Shown piece by piece: positions 11,722 to 22,720 of a DNA stretch of 64,000 bases; position 1 is the first letter of the stretch; the number at the start of each line of letters is the position of its first letter. The notes beneath the pieces were generated by a model. The model was given only the letters and a program-made list of their open reading frames with translations, did not search any database and was not told the DNA's origin. Origin of the DNA: Arabidopsis thaliana (taxonomy: Eukaryota; Streptophyta; Magnoliopsida; Brassicales; Brassicaceae). The stretch covers positions 13,953,835-14,017,834 of the forward strand of contig NC_003076.8 of the NCBI RefSeq assembly GCF_000001735.4, written 5' to 3'. A program made the translations under genes and the position numbers.

Positions 11722-14333
11722 TCACACGTCACTAGACTTTGCACGGGTTGAACGGCTCACTCGTTTGGGCACAACAGGAGCAGCCGCATTTTCCTTGATT
11801 GTTGATTCCTCCTCATCTGGTGGGTTCTGAGACATCTGCATTGTTAATTTAGTTAAACCTTGGTATTACGCGATATTACCAATTATGGAACAGTATATCC
11901 GGTATTACCCAGATTTACCTTGGCTTTCATCTCATCCATAAATGCTTCGAACGTTGCTTGTTTTTCCTCCATTTCCATAAGCGCCAACAAAGCTTCATTC
12001 AGCTTGTCATTGATGGAATGAAGCTTCTCCATTACATCAACTAACGTCGGGTCTCCCGGTCCAACAGCTGTGGGAACTTCCTCTTCATTTGGGGCTTCCA
12101 TTCGTGCCTGCACATCCTCGTTGTACACCTCTTCAAATCTAATTTAACGCCCTTGACCAAGACGCTTCATCCAACTATCAATTACAACATCGTGCTTATC
12201 AACATCATCCTCTACTCCCGTGATTTCAGCCAAAAGAGGTACTTCTTCAGCCTTCTCTCTAATTATACTCTCAATGACCTATGGAAATAATAGACAATGA
12301 AATATTAGAAAGAAATAAAATCATATTTGCTCAAGGAATAATAGGAAATACTAACCTCAGTTGTTCCGAGTACATGGTTGATTTGCTCAAGGGTAAACCC
12401 TTTCATCTCGGTCCTCTTGAAATTCACCTTGCACATCCTTGGACAACCGGCATGTGCACCATCTTTTTCTTCTATGAATCTTTCCCTAAGTGATGGAATG
12501 GCCTCAAATGCTAAAAGCTACACAAAACACATGAAATTTAATTGTTAGCTTCAATTACGAAAATGTAACAAGGATAAACATGTGACTTACCTCAAGCGGC
12601 ACACAGAATCCGGGAACAGGCCATGGTGACTGAGTGTTCGGGACGACACCGTTAAAATGATCCAATGTGTGTGAGATCGATTTTAACATGTACTCAAATG
12701 AATATCTCCCCCATGGAAATGTCTTACAAAACGTAAGATCACTTGCAGCCCTAACACAGAAATCATCAATTGGACTAGCCCTTTCTCCAGTCTTAGTAGG
12801 CACGGCAATGATGCTTGTTAGAAAATAGAGGACCGCCATCCGCAACCTATCCTTTGATCTAGCCGGTTCCATCTCCATTAGCTTGGTTTTCACGTCTTCA
12901 CGTCTAATTACCCCGGTTTTGAAGTACCTGTTGGCGAAGTTCATATTACCAGCGCTCTGATAATTAGCTGGATGGGCCTTGCAGTTGAAACTAAAGATCA
13001 AAGCATGCTCCCTAATACCATAGCGGATGGGAACTCCATTAACAACGAACCAAACCTCCTTCTTCTTCTCAATAGATGCCGTTTGAAGAAAAAACATCCA
13101 CATCCCCATTAACTTGTGGGTATATCCGAAAGGCAGGTGGTAGATGTGCTTGAAACTCGGATGCTCCATAAAATAATTCTTCTCAACATGCGTTAGAGGA
13201 TGTTCCAAGTCAGCGAAGGTCTTCAACACCTCCGAGATATAACACCTCGTTGCTAACTTCATCTTCTTGGTATACTCCGACGCCGGGAAGTACATACCAA
13301 GTGGCTGCATTGCCATCGCTTCCTCCATATCCTGAAAAAAAAAAACATTCATTCATATATCACTCAATTGTAAATAGTACTGCACAGTATTACTCTGTAT
13401 TTCTCAGAAGTATTCCCCGTAATTACCAGTATTACACAGATACTCCTATTTTACTATGTAGTATTTCTCAAAGTTACTAGTACTAACTATCGATAAATCA
13501 CAATTATAGTATTACTCTAAGGTATTACCCACATCCGCCAATATTACCTAAATATCAACATAGCATTTCCCAATGTTACTAGTACTGTCCACAGTTCACA
13601 ATTGCATTATTACCCAATTAGATCGGTATTACGAAATGGAATACTTACCACATTTGCGATGTCCTCGTCTATGGTCCTCTCCTCCACGGGTTTTGCCACT
13701 ATCACGTCCTTGTCTCTCTCGTCCTCGTTTCCCTCCTCCTCCACGGACTTTTCCACATTGACGTCCTCGTCGCTCGCGGAGCTCCTCTCCTCCTCCTCCT
13801 CGATAACGGCTAGGCCGTCATCTTGTCTCTCCACCTCTTCCACGGGATTAGCACACGCGAGTTCTTTGTTTGTCTCCGTCTCCTCTGAATCGGAATCGGA
13901 GCCCAAGGTTCGGCTACTCTTCCCTGATTCTTCTTCTTCACTTGCTTCTTCTTTTTCATTTTCATCTTCCACCTCATCAGTTTGCATATTCTCTTGAATT
14001 TCTTCAGTAGGAATATGCTTCAAAGCATCATAAAACGTAGAATCATCAAGCATCGGGCTCTCTGTCGTTGGAGCCGTCGTTGGAGCCGTTGTCGTTGGAG
14101 CCGCTGTCGTTGGAGCCGCATTGGTTGCCATCGCCGTCGCAGTCGTTTGTGCCGGCGCCTGCTCCTCAGCCGGCACTTTCTCTTTATCTTTCTTCGCCGA
14201 CGCCTGAACCTTCGCTTTCTTCGCCGGCACCTTCTCCTTCACTTTCTCCGCCGACGCCTTAACTTTCTCTTTCTTCATCGGCGCCGACGCTTCTATCTCC
14301 TTTCTTTTCCCTACCTCCTCCACGCGTCTTAGG
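11722..14333 (-). pseudogene. DUF1985 gene (VANC-like anti-silencing factor), damaged
   Basis: Minus-strand gene with clear exons: about 14333-13649, 13331-12591, then smaller exons down to a TGA at 11724-11722. Exon 1 encodes a Lys/Ala-rich then Thr/Pro- and Glu-rich low-complexity region. Exon 2 carries a DUF1985-type domain (YISEVLKTFADLEHPLT through WPVPGFCVPLE, with GVPIRYGIREHALI inside). Later exons give a charged helical tail. The likely start, MPPKTRGG at 14333, is one base out of frame with the rest of exon 1. An in-frame TAA at 12146-12144 interrupts the fourth exon. No Ulp1 protease domain is visible. DUF1985 proteins in VANDAL elements include VANC, which removes DNA methylation from its own element through short motifs. 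That role is established for VANC21 and VANC6 and is inferred here from domain and context. Confidence 0.72.
13385..13515. promoter_or_regulatory. YAGTATTAY motif cluster 4 (intron 1 of the DUF1985 gene)
   Basis: Exact matches lie at 13385-13393, 13427-13435 and 13507-13515, with further near-matches such as GGTATTAC, all within intron 13648-13332 of the DUF1985 gene. Confidence 0.62.
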
Positions 14334-14949
14334 CGGCATGACTGATTTCGAATCGGAAATAGAACGGAAATACTGGTGAAAGGAAGAAGAACGGTCGATT
14401 GAATTTAAAGAAATATGGAATGTTGCGGTTAATTTCAGCGGTTACTAAGGAGAAGAAGAAGAAAAATCGAAAACGGTTGTAATGAGAAAAAGAATGAAAT
14501 TCGAATAAAGAGTAAAGGTTCCCTAGGCCCTGGAAATATTAGGTTTTTTTTTGGATTTTCAAATAAAGAGTAAAGGTGGTTCGGGTGGTTTGGTTCGGAA
14601 ACGAACCATGGTTTTTCTGGTAATTAATAGGTTCAGATGGGGATATACTAGTAATATCCATATATTTCAAATTAAAAAATAAATAAATTATTTTTGTTTT
14701 TTACAAGGATTTTTTGGCTTCCTCTTTGAAAAAAAGGGACTGGCCAGACGACCATCATAACTACAACATATTTATAAACACAACAACAAAAATGAAACTT
14801 GATAATGTTGTAATACGAACAAGAATCGAAGTTATTTTCAGCACATTCTTCGATTTTTTTTCCTGGAAAACCGAAACCAACTCAACATAACCCATTGAAA
14901 CATTTTGTACCTGGCAGGCACTTGGTAGCAATGCCTTTGTGTGTTTTAA

Positions 14950-16030
14950 GTCTGGTTTGAGAGGACCACTGTGGAAGAAATGTCTTGGGCAGAGTTGAAT
15001 TGGGTTTGACCTGAAGAAAGAGAAGAAGAGTCGTTAAAAAGAGATCTTTGGATTTTCTTTAGTTCTTTGACAACTTCCACCATCGTTGGAACTTCTTCAC
15101 TAGGACCCATGCATCTCAGTGACAACATTCGGAAAGCTTTCATTTGACAAAGCTCTTCTTCGGAAATTTGACCCATCTTTTCTATCATCTTTGGATCTGC
15201 AATCTCTTCCATTGATCGGTCTTCCTTTAATGTTGACAGCAAATTTCGAGCATGTCTTTTCATCTTCCTGTCAAATCCACCTTCACTTTCTTCTTCTTCT
15301 TCTCCTCGATAATGCTCGAAAAAGCTTTCCTAATAGAAGCCTTATACCCATAAACATTCCAAAGCCAAAGACATCTGTTCTCTCTGAGACTACGCCACTG
15401 CTAATGTAATTATCGGCAAAGTAACTATAGAATCCCTCTGCTGCCTCAACCTGGACAAATGTGTCTCCTTCTGGAATTCAGACGCAGTGAGAAAAATCAG
15501 TCAGCTTCGCGACCCCATCTTCATCCAATAAAATATTCCAATGAGACAAAATCCTATATACAAAGAGCCTAGGGAACGCAGTGTGAAGGTAAGCTAAAGC
15601 AGTAGCAATATCTTCAACTATCTTCATTCTCCTTTTCCATGGATGTTCACTTATTTCTAATTTGTAATGTTTCTTAACACCATGATAAACTTTGACTGAA
15701 TCTTCAAACTCAAGACAACATCCAACCAATTTCAAAAAGGTTTTGTGACCACTCACCATCGATGAAACTGCTATGTCGCGGCTCAAAAGATCTACTTTGA
15801 AGAGACTCGACAAGCCAAGATCTTTCTTAATGAGAATCATGGGATGGTTCTCGTTCTTACCTGAATACCAGTGGTAGTAAAATTCTTTTCGAGAAACAAG
15901 ATTAGTCGCTGAAATTGTTGGTGGCATTGCGGATCTCATCACCAGAGAAGAATTTGATGGGATTGGATTTGCCATGGCCGAATTCGATGAGCTCTTCTAA
16001 CAACTTGGCCCCTCTCTTGGCCACTCTACC
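14950..16030 (-). pseudogene. ZED1-related (ZRK) pseudokinase pseudogene
   Basis: A degraded receptor-like cytoplasmic kinase of the ZED1/ZRK group. The N-terminal signature RGAKLLEELIEFGHGKSNP is at about 16023-15967, then the frame breaks near 15905. The next frame gives WYSGKNENHPMILIKKD, SSMVSGHKTFLKLVGCCLEF, KKHYKLEISEHPWKRRMKI, and YRILSHWNILLDEDGVAKLT followed by DFS. A TGA follows HCV (about 15480). Reading continues with IPEGDTFVQV and VVSERTDVFGFGMF, shifts frame again near 15320, and ends with MKRHARNLLSTLKEDRSMEE and VEVVKELKKIQRSL. The catalytic HRD is YRI/LS-like and DFG is DFS, as in this naturally kinase-dead family. Intact ZRKs partner with ZAR1 in immune recognition. This copy has at least one stop and two frameshifts. 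Confidence 0.85.
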
Positions 16031-16099
16031 GGAAAGAAAGCTTTATTTTTCACATAACTCAAAATCTAAGAATTAACGGAAAGAAAGCTTTATTTTTCA
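16030..16099. repeat. 47-bp-spaced direct repeat
   Basis: A 23-base sequence beginning CGGAAAGAAAGCTTTATTTT occurs at 16030 and again at 16077. Confidence 0.9.
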
Positions 16100-16255
16100 A
16101 TCAAGTGAGCAAAAGTTTCGAGACGACCTCACACTTTCTTGATAACTAAATTCTTGTTGAGTGTTGACTATTCAACACAGATGTCCTTCTGCGAAAATCA
16201 GAAATAAACATTTTAATGGATTTTGTGGAAGTTAGAGTTGGAAGAATTGATATCA

Positions 16256-16773
16256 TCCTATTATAATAAATCACCAGTCACTTCCCAAATAACTGCAGCT
16301 CTATATATTTGACACTTGTCCTAACTCCTAAGTCTCAAATTCTATTATTTTACTTTCTTTTATATCCTAATTTATGACAATTTTATTATAATAAATCACA
16401 AATAACTTCTCAAAGAATTGGCTCTATACCTTTAACACTTGTCCTAAGTCTCAATTTCTATTATTTTACCTTTTTTTTTTCTTTTTATCCCAATTTACGA
16501 CAATAAAAAAAAAAAATGTTATTCTTCCCCATCTTCTCCACGATCACTATAATATCCAAGCAAACAAAATACAAAATTTTTAAATCTCAAAACTACAAAT
16601 TATAATTGGTTATTTTACAATTGGAACAGCCATTCAAGCATCTTCAACGTCTCCTTTAAGTTTTTTTAACAAAAATTCTCAATCACAAAAATCATCATCA
16701 TCGTCACCAAATAATTTTGCAAAATAAATTGTTACACTGATTTGACCGCGTAAAGCGCAGGTTATTAAACTAG
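16256..16773 (+). mobile_element. Short non-autonomous Helitron (ATREP-like)
   Basis: It starts TCCTATTATAATAAATC after an A, and ends with an imperfect GC-rich hairpin (GACCGCGTAAAGCGCAGGT) and TTATTAAACTAG before a T. That gives 5' TC, 3' CTAG and insertion between A and T, as expected for Helitrons. About 518 bp with no coding capacity. An internal direct duplication of about 120 bp (about 16257-16376 and 16383-16500) is visible. Confidence 0.75.
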
Positions 16774-17599
16774 TTTTATGATATTAAGGTGATTTTCTAC
16801 GATTTTTTGGCCATGCTTTAGTTATCAATTCAAAATTATAAACGGTTGTCTTTTTTTTTTAACCGTTGTTATTAATTGTTTAGTGAATGGTCTTCAAAAG
16901 CTCACACACTCGGCTGGGATTAGATCATCAATTATTACTATAAATCAATCGTTAAGATTCTCGGTTGCTACCTTTTCCAAATTAAGAAAATATGTTCCGT
17001 AAATTTATTCCTCTTCTCTTTTTACCAAATATTTTTCAGCTTTACTGATACTGAGGTAAGCGATTTTTTTCTTATTTGATATAGCATCTGTGTAGTATAT
17101 GCTAAAAGAATGACGATTTTAGGCTGTGTTGTGTGATTTTAGGATTTTATTGTTTGTGAGTTGAGTCTCATGTATTAATAAAGTTATGTGTATTTATTAT
17201 TAATTCTGTTGTGTTTATTATTAATTGTATTATGTGTTTATATCATATTGTATTTAAAGGCTTTTTAAATGTACTTCCTCCGTCCCATTAAGATAGATTT
17301 TTAAAGAAAAAACTGTCCTACAAAGATAGACATTTTATGTTTTCAATACAAAATTTAGAGTTTTTTTCATATTTTTCTCATTCGTGAGACTGGTCTTCTC
17401 CATTAACTAAAAGTACATATTCCAACATTCTCCTTCCTCCATGCACCGAGATTATATAAGTACAACATTTTGTGTCATCATTTTTTTTATTTTCAAAACT
17501 AAAAGAAAAATGTCTTCTTCTTCAAATTCATTAAGTCTTTGGGAAACGTGAAAAAGGAAGAAAAAAACAAATGAAGAAGGAAGAAACACATCGTGAAGT

Positions 17600-18154
17600 T
17601 TATATCAATCATGAGCTGGACTTGAACCAACTTTCTATCGAAACCACTATATTAACCATGCTCAAGATAATGTTTCCAAAATATTTTTAAATTTGTGTAA
17701 GTTATTTTAAGAATATGGCGTAAGCCTTTTTTTTCTTTGTAAGTTGGCTTAAGATTTTTGTAGTCATGATTTTAATTTTCTAGTTCTAATACAATGATCA
17801 TGATAATGCTATATTTATTCAGATCTTATTGTAAGATTAATATTTTTGGTTTGAAATCTAAACCTTTTATTTCGGAGCATAGAGGCAAAGCAAAGAATAT
17901 TCTTATTGATATACATTAACAATCATTTCTTTTTTCATGAACTATTCATTTTTTTGTGGTGATATTGATCTTGTTTTATGTGTGTGTATTTTTAGATGTT
18001 TTGACTATTAAATATTGTAAGTCAAAAATAAATTCTCATAAAACAAAATAATAATAATAAATTCTAAAACAACAGATACAATCATTGAAATAAACTCGAT
18101 TGACCAAATTCAATTAGGAAAAAAACAAACACACAAATCTAAACATAACATGTT
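17600..18154. other. Mariner flank, no gene recognised
   Basis: AT-rich DNA between the left mariner end and the transposase remnant. A reversed tRNA-like pair of boxes near 17605-17665 (AGTTGGTTCAAGTCC on the minus strand) is suggestive only. Confidence 0.3.
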
Positions 18155-18801
18155 CTAAAATAATAAACTTGCTAAAAATTCCATTACACCTCTCACCAAA
18201 AATAGATCACAAGAGATTTGTATAGGTAGACGACCTTCTCTTTCCAATGAACCCTTCTTCATATGTAGAATTTTGTACTTATTTGAGCCTTTGGCTTTCA
18301 TGATCTCTAACATGCAAGATTGCAAAGTTAAAAAGATCTGATTCACCTGTTTGCGGGGTATTCGTCAAATGATGTCTCTGCCGCCGACACAAGTTCTTCT
18401 ACCGTTGTTGGACATACATTGTGTTGTAGTGATTGGATAGCATTAAAAAATCCAAGATCCAATATATTCAAATCCGGTGAATTCAGTGGTTGACACATCA
18501 AGCGTATATCAAACCCAAACTGTGAAGCAATTGCTTGAAATTGTGCATCTCTCGTATCCACATGCGTTCTTGCATTATCTTGTTGAACGAAAATAGTTTT
18601 CCCAAAATCTTCTCTTGACCACTTTTCGCGAATTTTTGAGATCACTTTTTCAATCAAGCATCTCTTTATATCCTCTCTCTTGATGGAGACCATCGGTTTC
18701 AATTCCAACATTCCCGCTTCTCTATTTATGCTTCGTCGCTTAGACAATGAAGCACAAACCAAGCCCGCTAGCAACTTAAACCCAAGTAAAACTTCATTGG
18801 G
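18155..18801 (-). pseudogene. Plant mariner transposase, C-terminal remnant
   Basis: Reading on the minus strand from about 18801, the product covers LLGFKLLAGLVCASLSKRR, then KTIFVQQDNARTHV and CQPLNSPDLNILDLGFFNAI. The last two catalytic Asp residues, in QQD and NILD, are separated by exactly 39 residues. That is the DD39D arrangement of plant mariner-like elements. A one-base deletion after PANR near 18345 shifts the frame into NQIFLTLQSCMLEIMKAKG, the usual C-terminal tail. The N-terminal helix-turn-helix part and the first Asp are missing, because the frame stops abruptly at about 18801 against unrelated sequence. Non-functional. Confidence 0.88.
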
Positions 18802-19700
18802 TGTTGATTGTTAATTATTAGGAATTAATTGTTAAAATATTATAAGATGTGTTGTGTGATGTTATGCGTTAGGTTGTTAGCGTGATATACATGTTGATTT
18901 GCTTGACGTCTTTAAGACGTATTTTTAAATAAAAATATAAAGATAAATAAAAGAGAATAATGATATTAAAGAAAGGATAAGATTGAGGATGTTGGACTGT
19001 AATGGAACTGACGGGTTTATTACAGGTCATTAATCGCTGACGAGCAATGAGAGGAAGGATCGAGCTACGGGCCGTGGTCTTCCATAATTAGGCTTGAGGA
19101 GCCATAAGTTAACGTATGTTAAAAACTAAGAAAAGAAAGTAAAAGATCTTGCGGTGAGCAAGACGGAAGCTTGTCTGTTATAGCTTACTAGGAAAGTTTA
19201 AGCTATATGCTTGTTGTTTGAGTCTATGCTTATGAAATAGAAATTGTGTGAAAGTATAATCGTGTTATTGTGATTCGGTGGACAGTTTTGACTGCCTTCA
19301 CTGAATAATTAATTACTCACCCCCTTTTCTTTTCCCTCAGGTGAGGAAGAGAATGTTGAGTAGCTGCTCGCTTGGTGTTATTTCGGGGACTTTGGGTTTT
19401 ATTTGATTTATCGTTATTTCTTATATTTCTAAACATGGTTTCTTTATTCATTTTTATCCAACGATTTTAATTTATTTATGCTATTATTTTGAGACAATTT
19501 ATTTCTGATTCTTAATAAAAGAAAGTTTCCCAAAATTTTGATATTTTATTTCAAGATTTGTTTTGAAGAAATTGAATAAATGAATGGAAAGGATGAAAGT
19601 ACGCCGTCTCAAGGTTGAGAGAGACGGGTATTATAGAGGGACACCTCTGAAGACACTTTACACCAAATGAGTAGTCGTATTCATTATTTATAACTAATAT
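18802..19700. other. Unresolved insertion (possibly a solo LTR)
   Basis: The mariner reading frame breaks exactly where this block begins (TGTTGATTGTT). Near 19320-19395 are a pyrimidine-rich stretch and a GGTGAGGAAGAG block reminiscent of LTR R-U5 regions. I could not find a flanking 5-bp duplication, so the identity stays open. Confidence 0.3.
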
Positions 19701-19727
19701 ATTTATATCAATATTATGAGATGTCAT

Positions 19728-19819
19728 CAGTAGCGGAGGCAGAATAGTTAGTCATAGGAGTCATATTTTTTTCTAAGCCAAATACAAAAAAAAAAGTTGA
19801 GAAAAAATGACAATATCAT

Positions 19820-19858
<39 letters not shown>

Positions 19859-20171
19859 AGATAAAATGAGAAAGAAAAAAATTGTTCTGGTAAAGTAAAC
19901 ACTAAAACTAAGGTAATTTATAATGTGTTAAACAATAATAATGAGATTAACCTAGTTTAATGGACTTATGTTTTTATTTATAAAATTAATTGGGTTAACA
20001 TGCTGTAGGTTTTATTTTTTTATTAGACTATATTTGGATATATATATTTGATGGGGGTTAATAATACTTTAGGAAAAGGGTCAATCTATAAAAATTAACA
20101 AAAAATAAACATATTTTCTAAAATCCATGGAGTCAATTGACCTCCATGGTTAAACACTCCCTCCGCCACTG
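19728..20171. mobile_element. Small hAT-type non-autonomous element
   Basis: Terminal inverted repeats begin CAGTAGCGGAGG and end CCTCCGCCACTG. A perfect 8-bp target duplication, GATGTCAT, flanks both ends (19720-19727 and 20172-20179). It is 444 bp, has a long A-run at about 19825-19857 and no coding capacity. It is nested in the mariner-like element. Confidence 0.93.
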
Positions 20172-21492
20172 GATGTCATTGATAATTTATTTTCTACCAT
20201 AAAAGTTTTGTAACAATTTATAGCCACGAAGACTTTCACGTTTTCGCTCAATTCTCAATATTTCAGTTTTATATTATTCTGATTTTGGGTCCAAATGAAA
20301 TTTAAGATCACAATTTATGGTGTTACAATTGACTTCTAGGTGTAGTTTTCAAATAAATTTGGAAAGTGTTTCACTTAAATACCAAAGAAACGTACATGCA
20401 TGATGTTTTGAATTCCTTCTTTTATCAAACATGTTCAGCTTGTCATTAAATTCATTGAAAAGTTCACGTATCCTTTTATGTATTTAAAGTTTAATTTATT
20501 TAAAAGTAAATAAGTAATGTTAAAATTGTCATTATATATTATCTCTTAAATAACGTAAAATTTCTAAAAATTCATATTTGTGGGACGGAAGAAGTTTTTT
20601 TTTATAATAATAATTGTTTTTATTTTCTTATTTCAAAATTTTTACTAAGAACATAAATAACTAAAAATAGTTATTAAAAATTATGTCAATTTTTGTTAAG
20701 TTAGTTTAATTATAGTTGATATTTTAACAATTTATCTACAGTTATTATTAATATGCAATCACAAAAATATAAATATATAAAAAAATATAAAATTGTAAAA
20801 TAATTAAGATAGAGTGTTGAATTTTATTAAACAAAACTAGTGTAATGTTTTAAAAAGTAAGTGGGTGTTGAATGATAATGTGGAAGAAATAGAAAATGAT
20901 GTGGAGTCTTAAAAAATGAAGCTTGAAAATATTCTAACGGAATGTAAGAGTAAGACCATCTTCTGTTAAAGTTTGGTTGTTTGTTGTTAGCTTCCAGCAT
21001 CTTCCGGCACATCTACAAGTAAAAAATAGAATGTTTACGATTAAGTTAGGTTTCATCTCTTATTAAAAGAAATGACCTTTAGAGATAAAGTAAAAAAACG
21101 GTAATGTTATTAAGTACCAACAAATATCACCTGTTCATCGGCCAACACCAACTCAAGCTTCTCGCTGGTACTCATGGTATATTAGCACCACAATTATAGG
21201 ATTTATACTTGCACTCAGCCACGCAGTTTTGTATGGGTGTAAGTCCAGATAAACGAAAGAAGCAACCATAAAAATGATAAATGTTTGTTTGTTGGTTATA
21301 TGCAATAGTTGCTTTCAGATTTGGTGATGTTAGAAGATGCAAATGATGGGATTATTTATAGTGGTTTAGAAGTCGATAGGGGATGGACATGAGTTAGTAG
21401 AGAAAATCTTGGTGAGCAAGCAAAAAAAAGAAAAAAAAATCACCATTATAAAATAAAATAAATGATTTAGAGACATAAAAATCTTTTTAATC

Positions 21493-22140
21493 TCATAAAT
21501 TTCTGAATTTCGTCCAGATGTATTTTACTAGACCTGCTTGTAATTCATGATGTAAATTTGAATCACGTAACTCGGATCTAGCACGCACATGACTTGCAAA
21601 TTCTGGTAACACCTCAATTGAGAATGGTTGTGGTGTACTAGAACCACTTGCCTCAGATTGATTATAATCGGACCAATGTTGAGCATATGTCTCTCGTTCA
21701 TCATTAACAATCATATTATGCAATATGCAATGTTGAGCATTAGGTGAACGATCTAAAACATTTAATTATATCATTCAATGTGCCTGGACACCTAAAAAAG
21801 GCATGCCAGATCTTTTGATCATGAGATGCAACTCCTTCAAAAATAACAATGGTGGTTCCCTTATCTCCCTGAGTAAATTGGTCTTCCCACGCTGTATGAA
21901 ATTTTTTCTACTCCTAGTGCATGCAATCAATACTCCCAATCATCCTTGAAAACCCCCACAACTCGCTAACACGCAGAATTCTTTGCAGGTTGTCTTGAGG
22001 CGGAGCTCTAAGATAATCTTCTTCAATTTTGTTGTGACACACTCTAATCCAGTTGATGATATACCTCACTTCAATATGAGATTATCTTTTATAAGCTTCG
22101 ATATTGAAAGGAAATTCTGATTGATCCATTGGATTTTTTA
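21493..22140 (-). pseudogene. PIF/Harbinger transposase (nuclease) remnant
   Basis: Minus-strand frames give pieces in the order of a plant HARBI1-like nuclease: ECVTTKLKKI, ACTRSRKNFIQRGK, SGMPFLGVQAH, NVLDRSPNAQ, then HNMIVNDERETYAQHWSDYN and a C-terminal ELQAGLVKYIW. HNMIV(x)DER is the hallmark end of the PIF nuclease domain. Several stops and shifts lie upstream of 21723, so it is dead. It lies just downstream, in the same direction, of the Harbinger Myb-like partner gene remnant. Confidence 0.8.
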
Positions 22141-22252
22141 TTTTAGTAAGATGATCTTTGTGATATTAATTCATTAATAGAAGAATGAGTTTTCATTTAT
22201 AAAAAATAGAGTGGTTGAAAGAGAAGGATAAGAGAAGGATTTGATTAAAAGA

Positions 22253-22720
22253 TCATGTGGTTGAAATCCAATACTCAACAATTTTACCCCAGTATGATTC
22301 ACTTTTTTGGTTTTTGCCAACAATGATGTATGTTCCATAATACATCCACTTAATAACACTCAAATTTTGCTCAATTCTCCATTTGAGGCTTTTCCGGCGA
22401 GTAGAAGTTGATACATCATTATTTGGAGTATTTTCATTAGCACTGGTCATACTTCCAAGAGTCATTTGTGTTGAAAATCCATGAAATTCAGGAGGCAGTT
22501 AAGATGAATATGTCATCATCGATCCATAATATGGATGATATTTTGGAACAGATGATGACATAGAAAAATTTGGTGGTAAACTATAATTTGGGACATTTTG
22601 AGATTGGTTGAAAGATGGACTTTGAAATTGATAATTATTGGGATTTAAATAGGGAAAAGGATAATTGGTAGAATTTTGGATAGAATTATTGTTGGAATTT
22701 GGATAGGAAAATGGAAAATT
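22253..22720 (-). pseudogene. Harbinger Myb/trihelix-like partner protein remnant
   Basis: The minus strand reads a Pro/Tyr/Ser/Asn-rich leader (NYPFPYLNPNNYQFQSPSFN). A stop follows near 22500, then SANENTPNNDVSTSTRRKSL and VGKNQKSESYWGKIVEYWIS. That last segment is the shape of the Myb-like domain of Harbinger ORF1 proteins (NxxVGNEQKxxxFWxRIxxYF). Together with the nuclease remnant it gives a two-gene Harbinger element, both genes decayed. Confidence 0.68.

Larger units (their letters stand above)
6829..14740. mobile_element. VANDAL-type Mutator-like element, decayed
   Basis: Three genes characteristic of VANDAL MULEs sit together: a MuDR-type transposase (+), a small GRF zinc-finger gene (+) and a DUF1985 gene (-). 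Their non-coding intervals are full of the 9-mer YAGTATTAY. The three-gene layout resembles VANDAL21/Hiun, which carries vanA, vanB and vanC. The ends are uncertain. VANDALs often lack good terminal inverted repeats, and the only inverted pair I see near plausible ends is GTCCCTTTT at 6829-6837 against AAAAGGGAC at 14732-14740. No matching 9-bp target duplication flanks that pair. Two of the three genes are broken, so the copy is probably not autonomous. Confidence 0.75.
17274..20594. mobile_element. Mariner-like element with nested insertions
   Basis: The left end CTTCCTCCGTCCCATTAAGA follows a TA at 17272. The right end at 20594 reads, in reverse complement, CTTCTTCCGTCCCACA. These Stowaway/mariner-type termini bracket a plant mariner transposase remnant on the minus strand. 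The right TA duplication is mutated. A hAT-type element with a perfect target duplication lies inside, and another insertion probably separated the N-terminal part of the transposase. Confidence 0.6.

Noticed and set aside
6829..14740. GTCCCTTTT / AAAAGGGAC as terminal inverted repeats of the VANDAL element
   Set aside because: Only nine bases pair and the flanking 9-mers do not match, so I use them as provisional limits only.
17605..17665. tRNA gene on the minus strand
   Set aside because: A-box and B-box words are present but no cloverleaf or acceptor stem forms. At best a tRNA-derived relic.
18802..19700. Solo LTR inserted in the mariner element
   Set aside because: The composition is suggestive, but no TG...CA pair with a matching 5-bp duplication could be found.
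20990..21177. Possible two-exon minus-strand mini-gene (MSTSEKLELVLADEQ plus a short second exon)
   Set aside because: The splice sites are plausible, but the product is tiny, unknown and next to Harbinger debris. Not strong enough to list.
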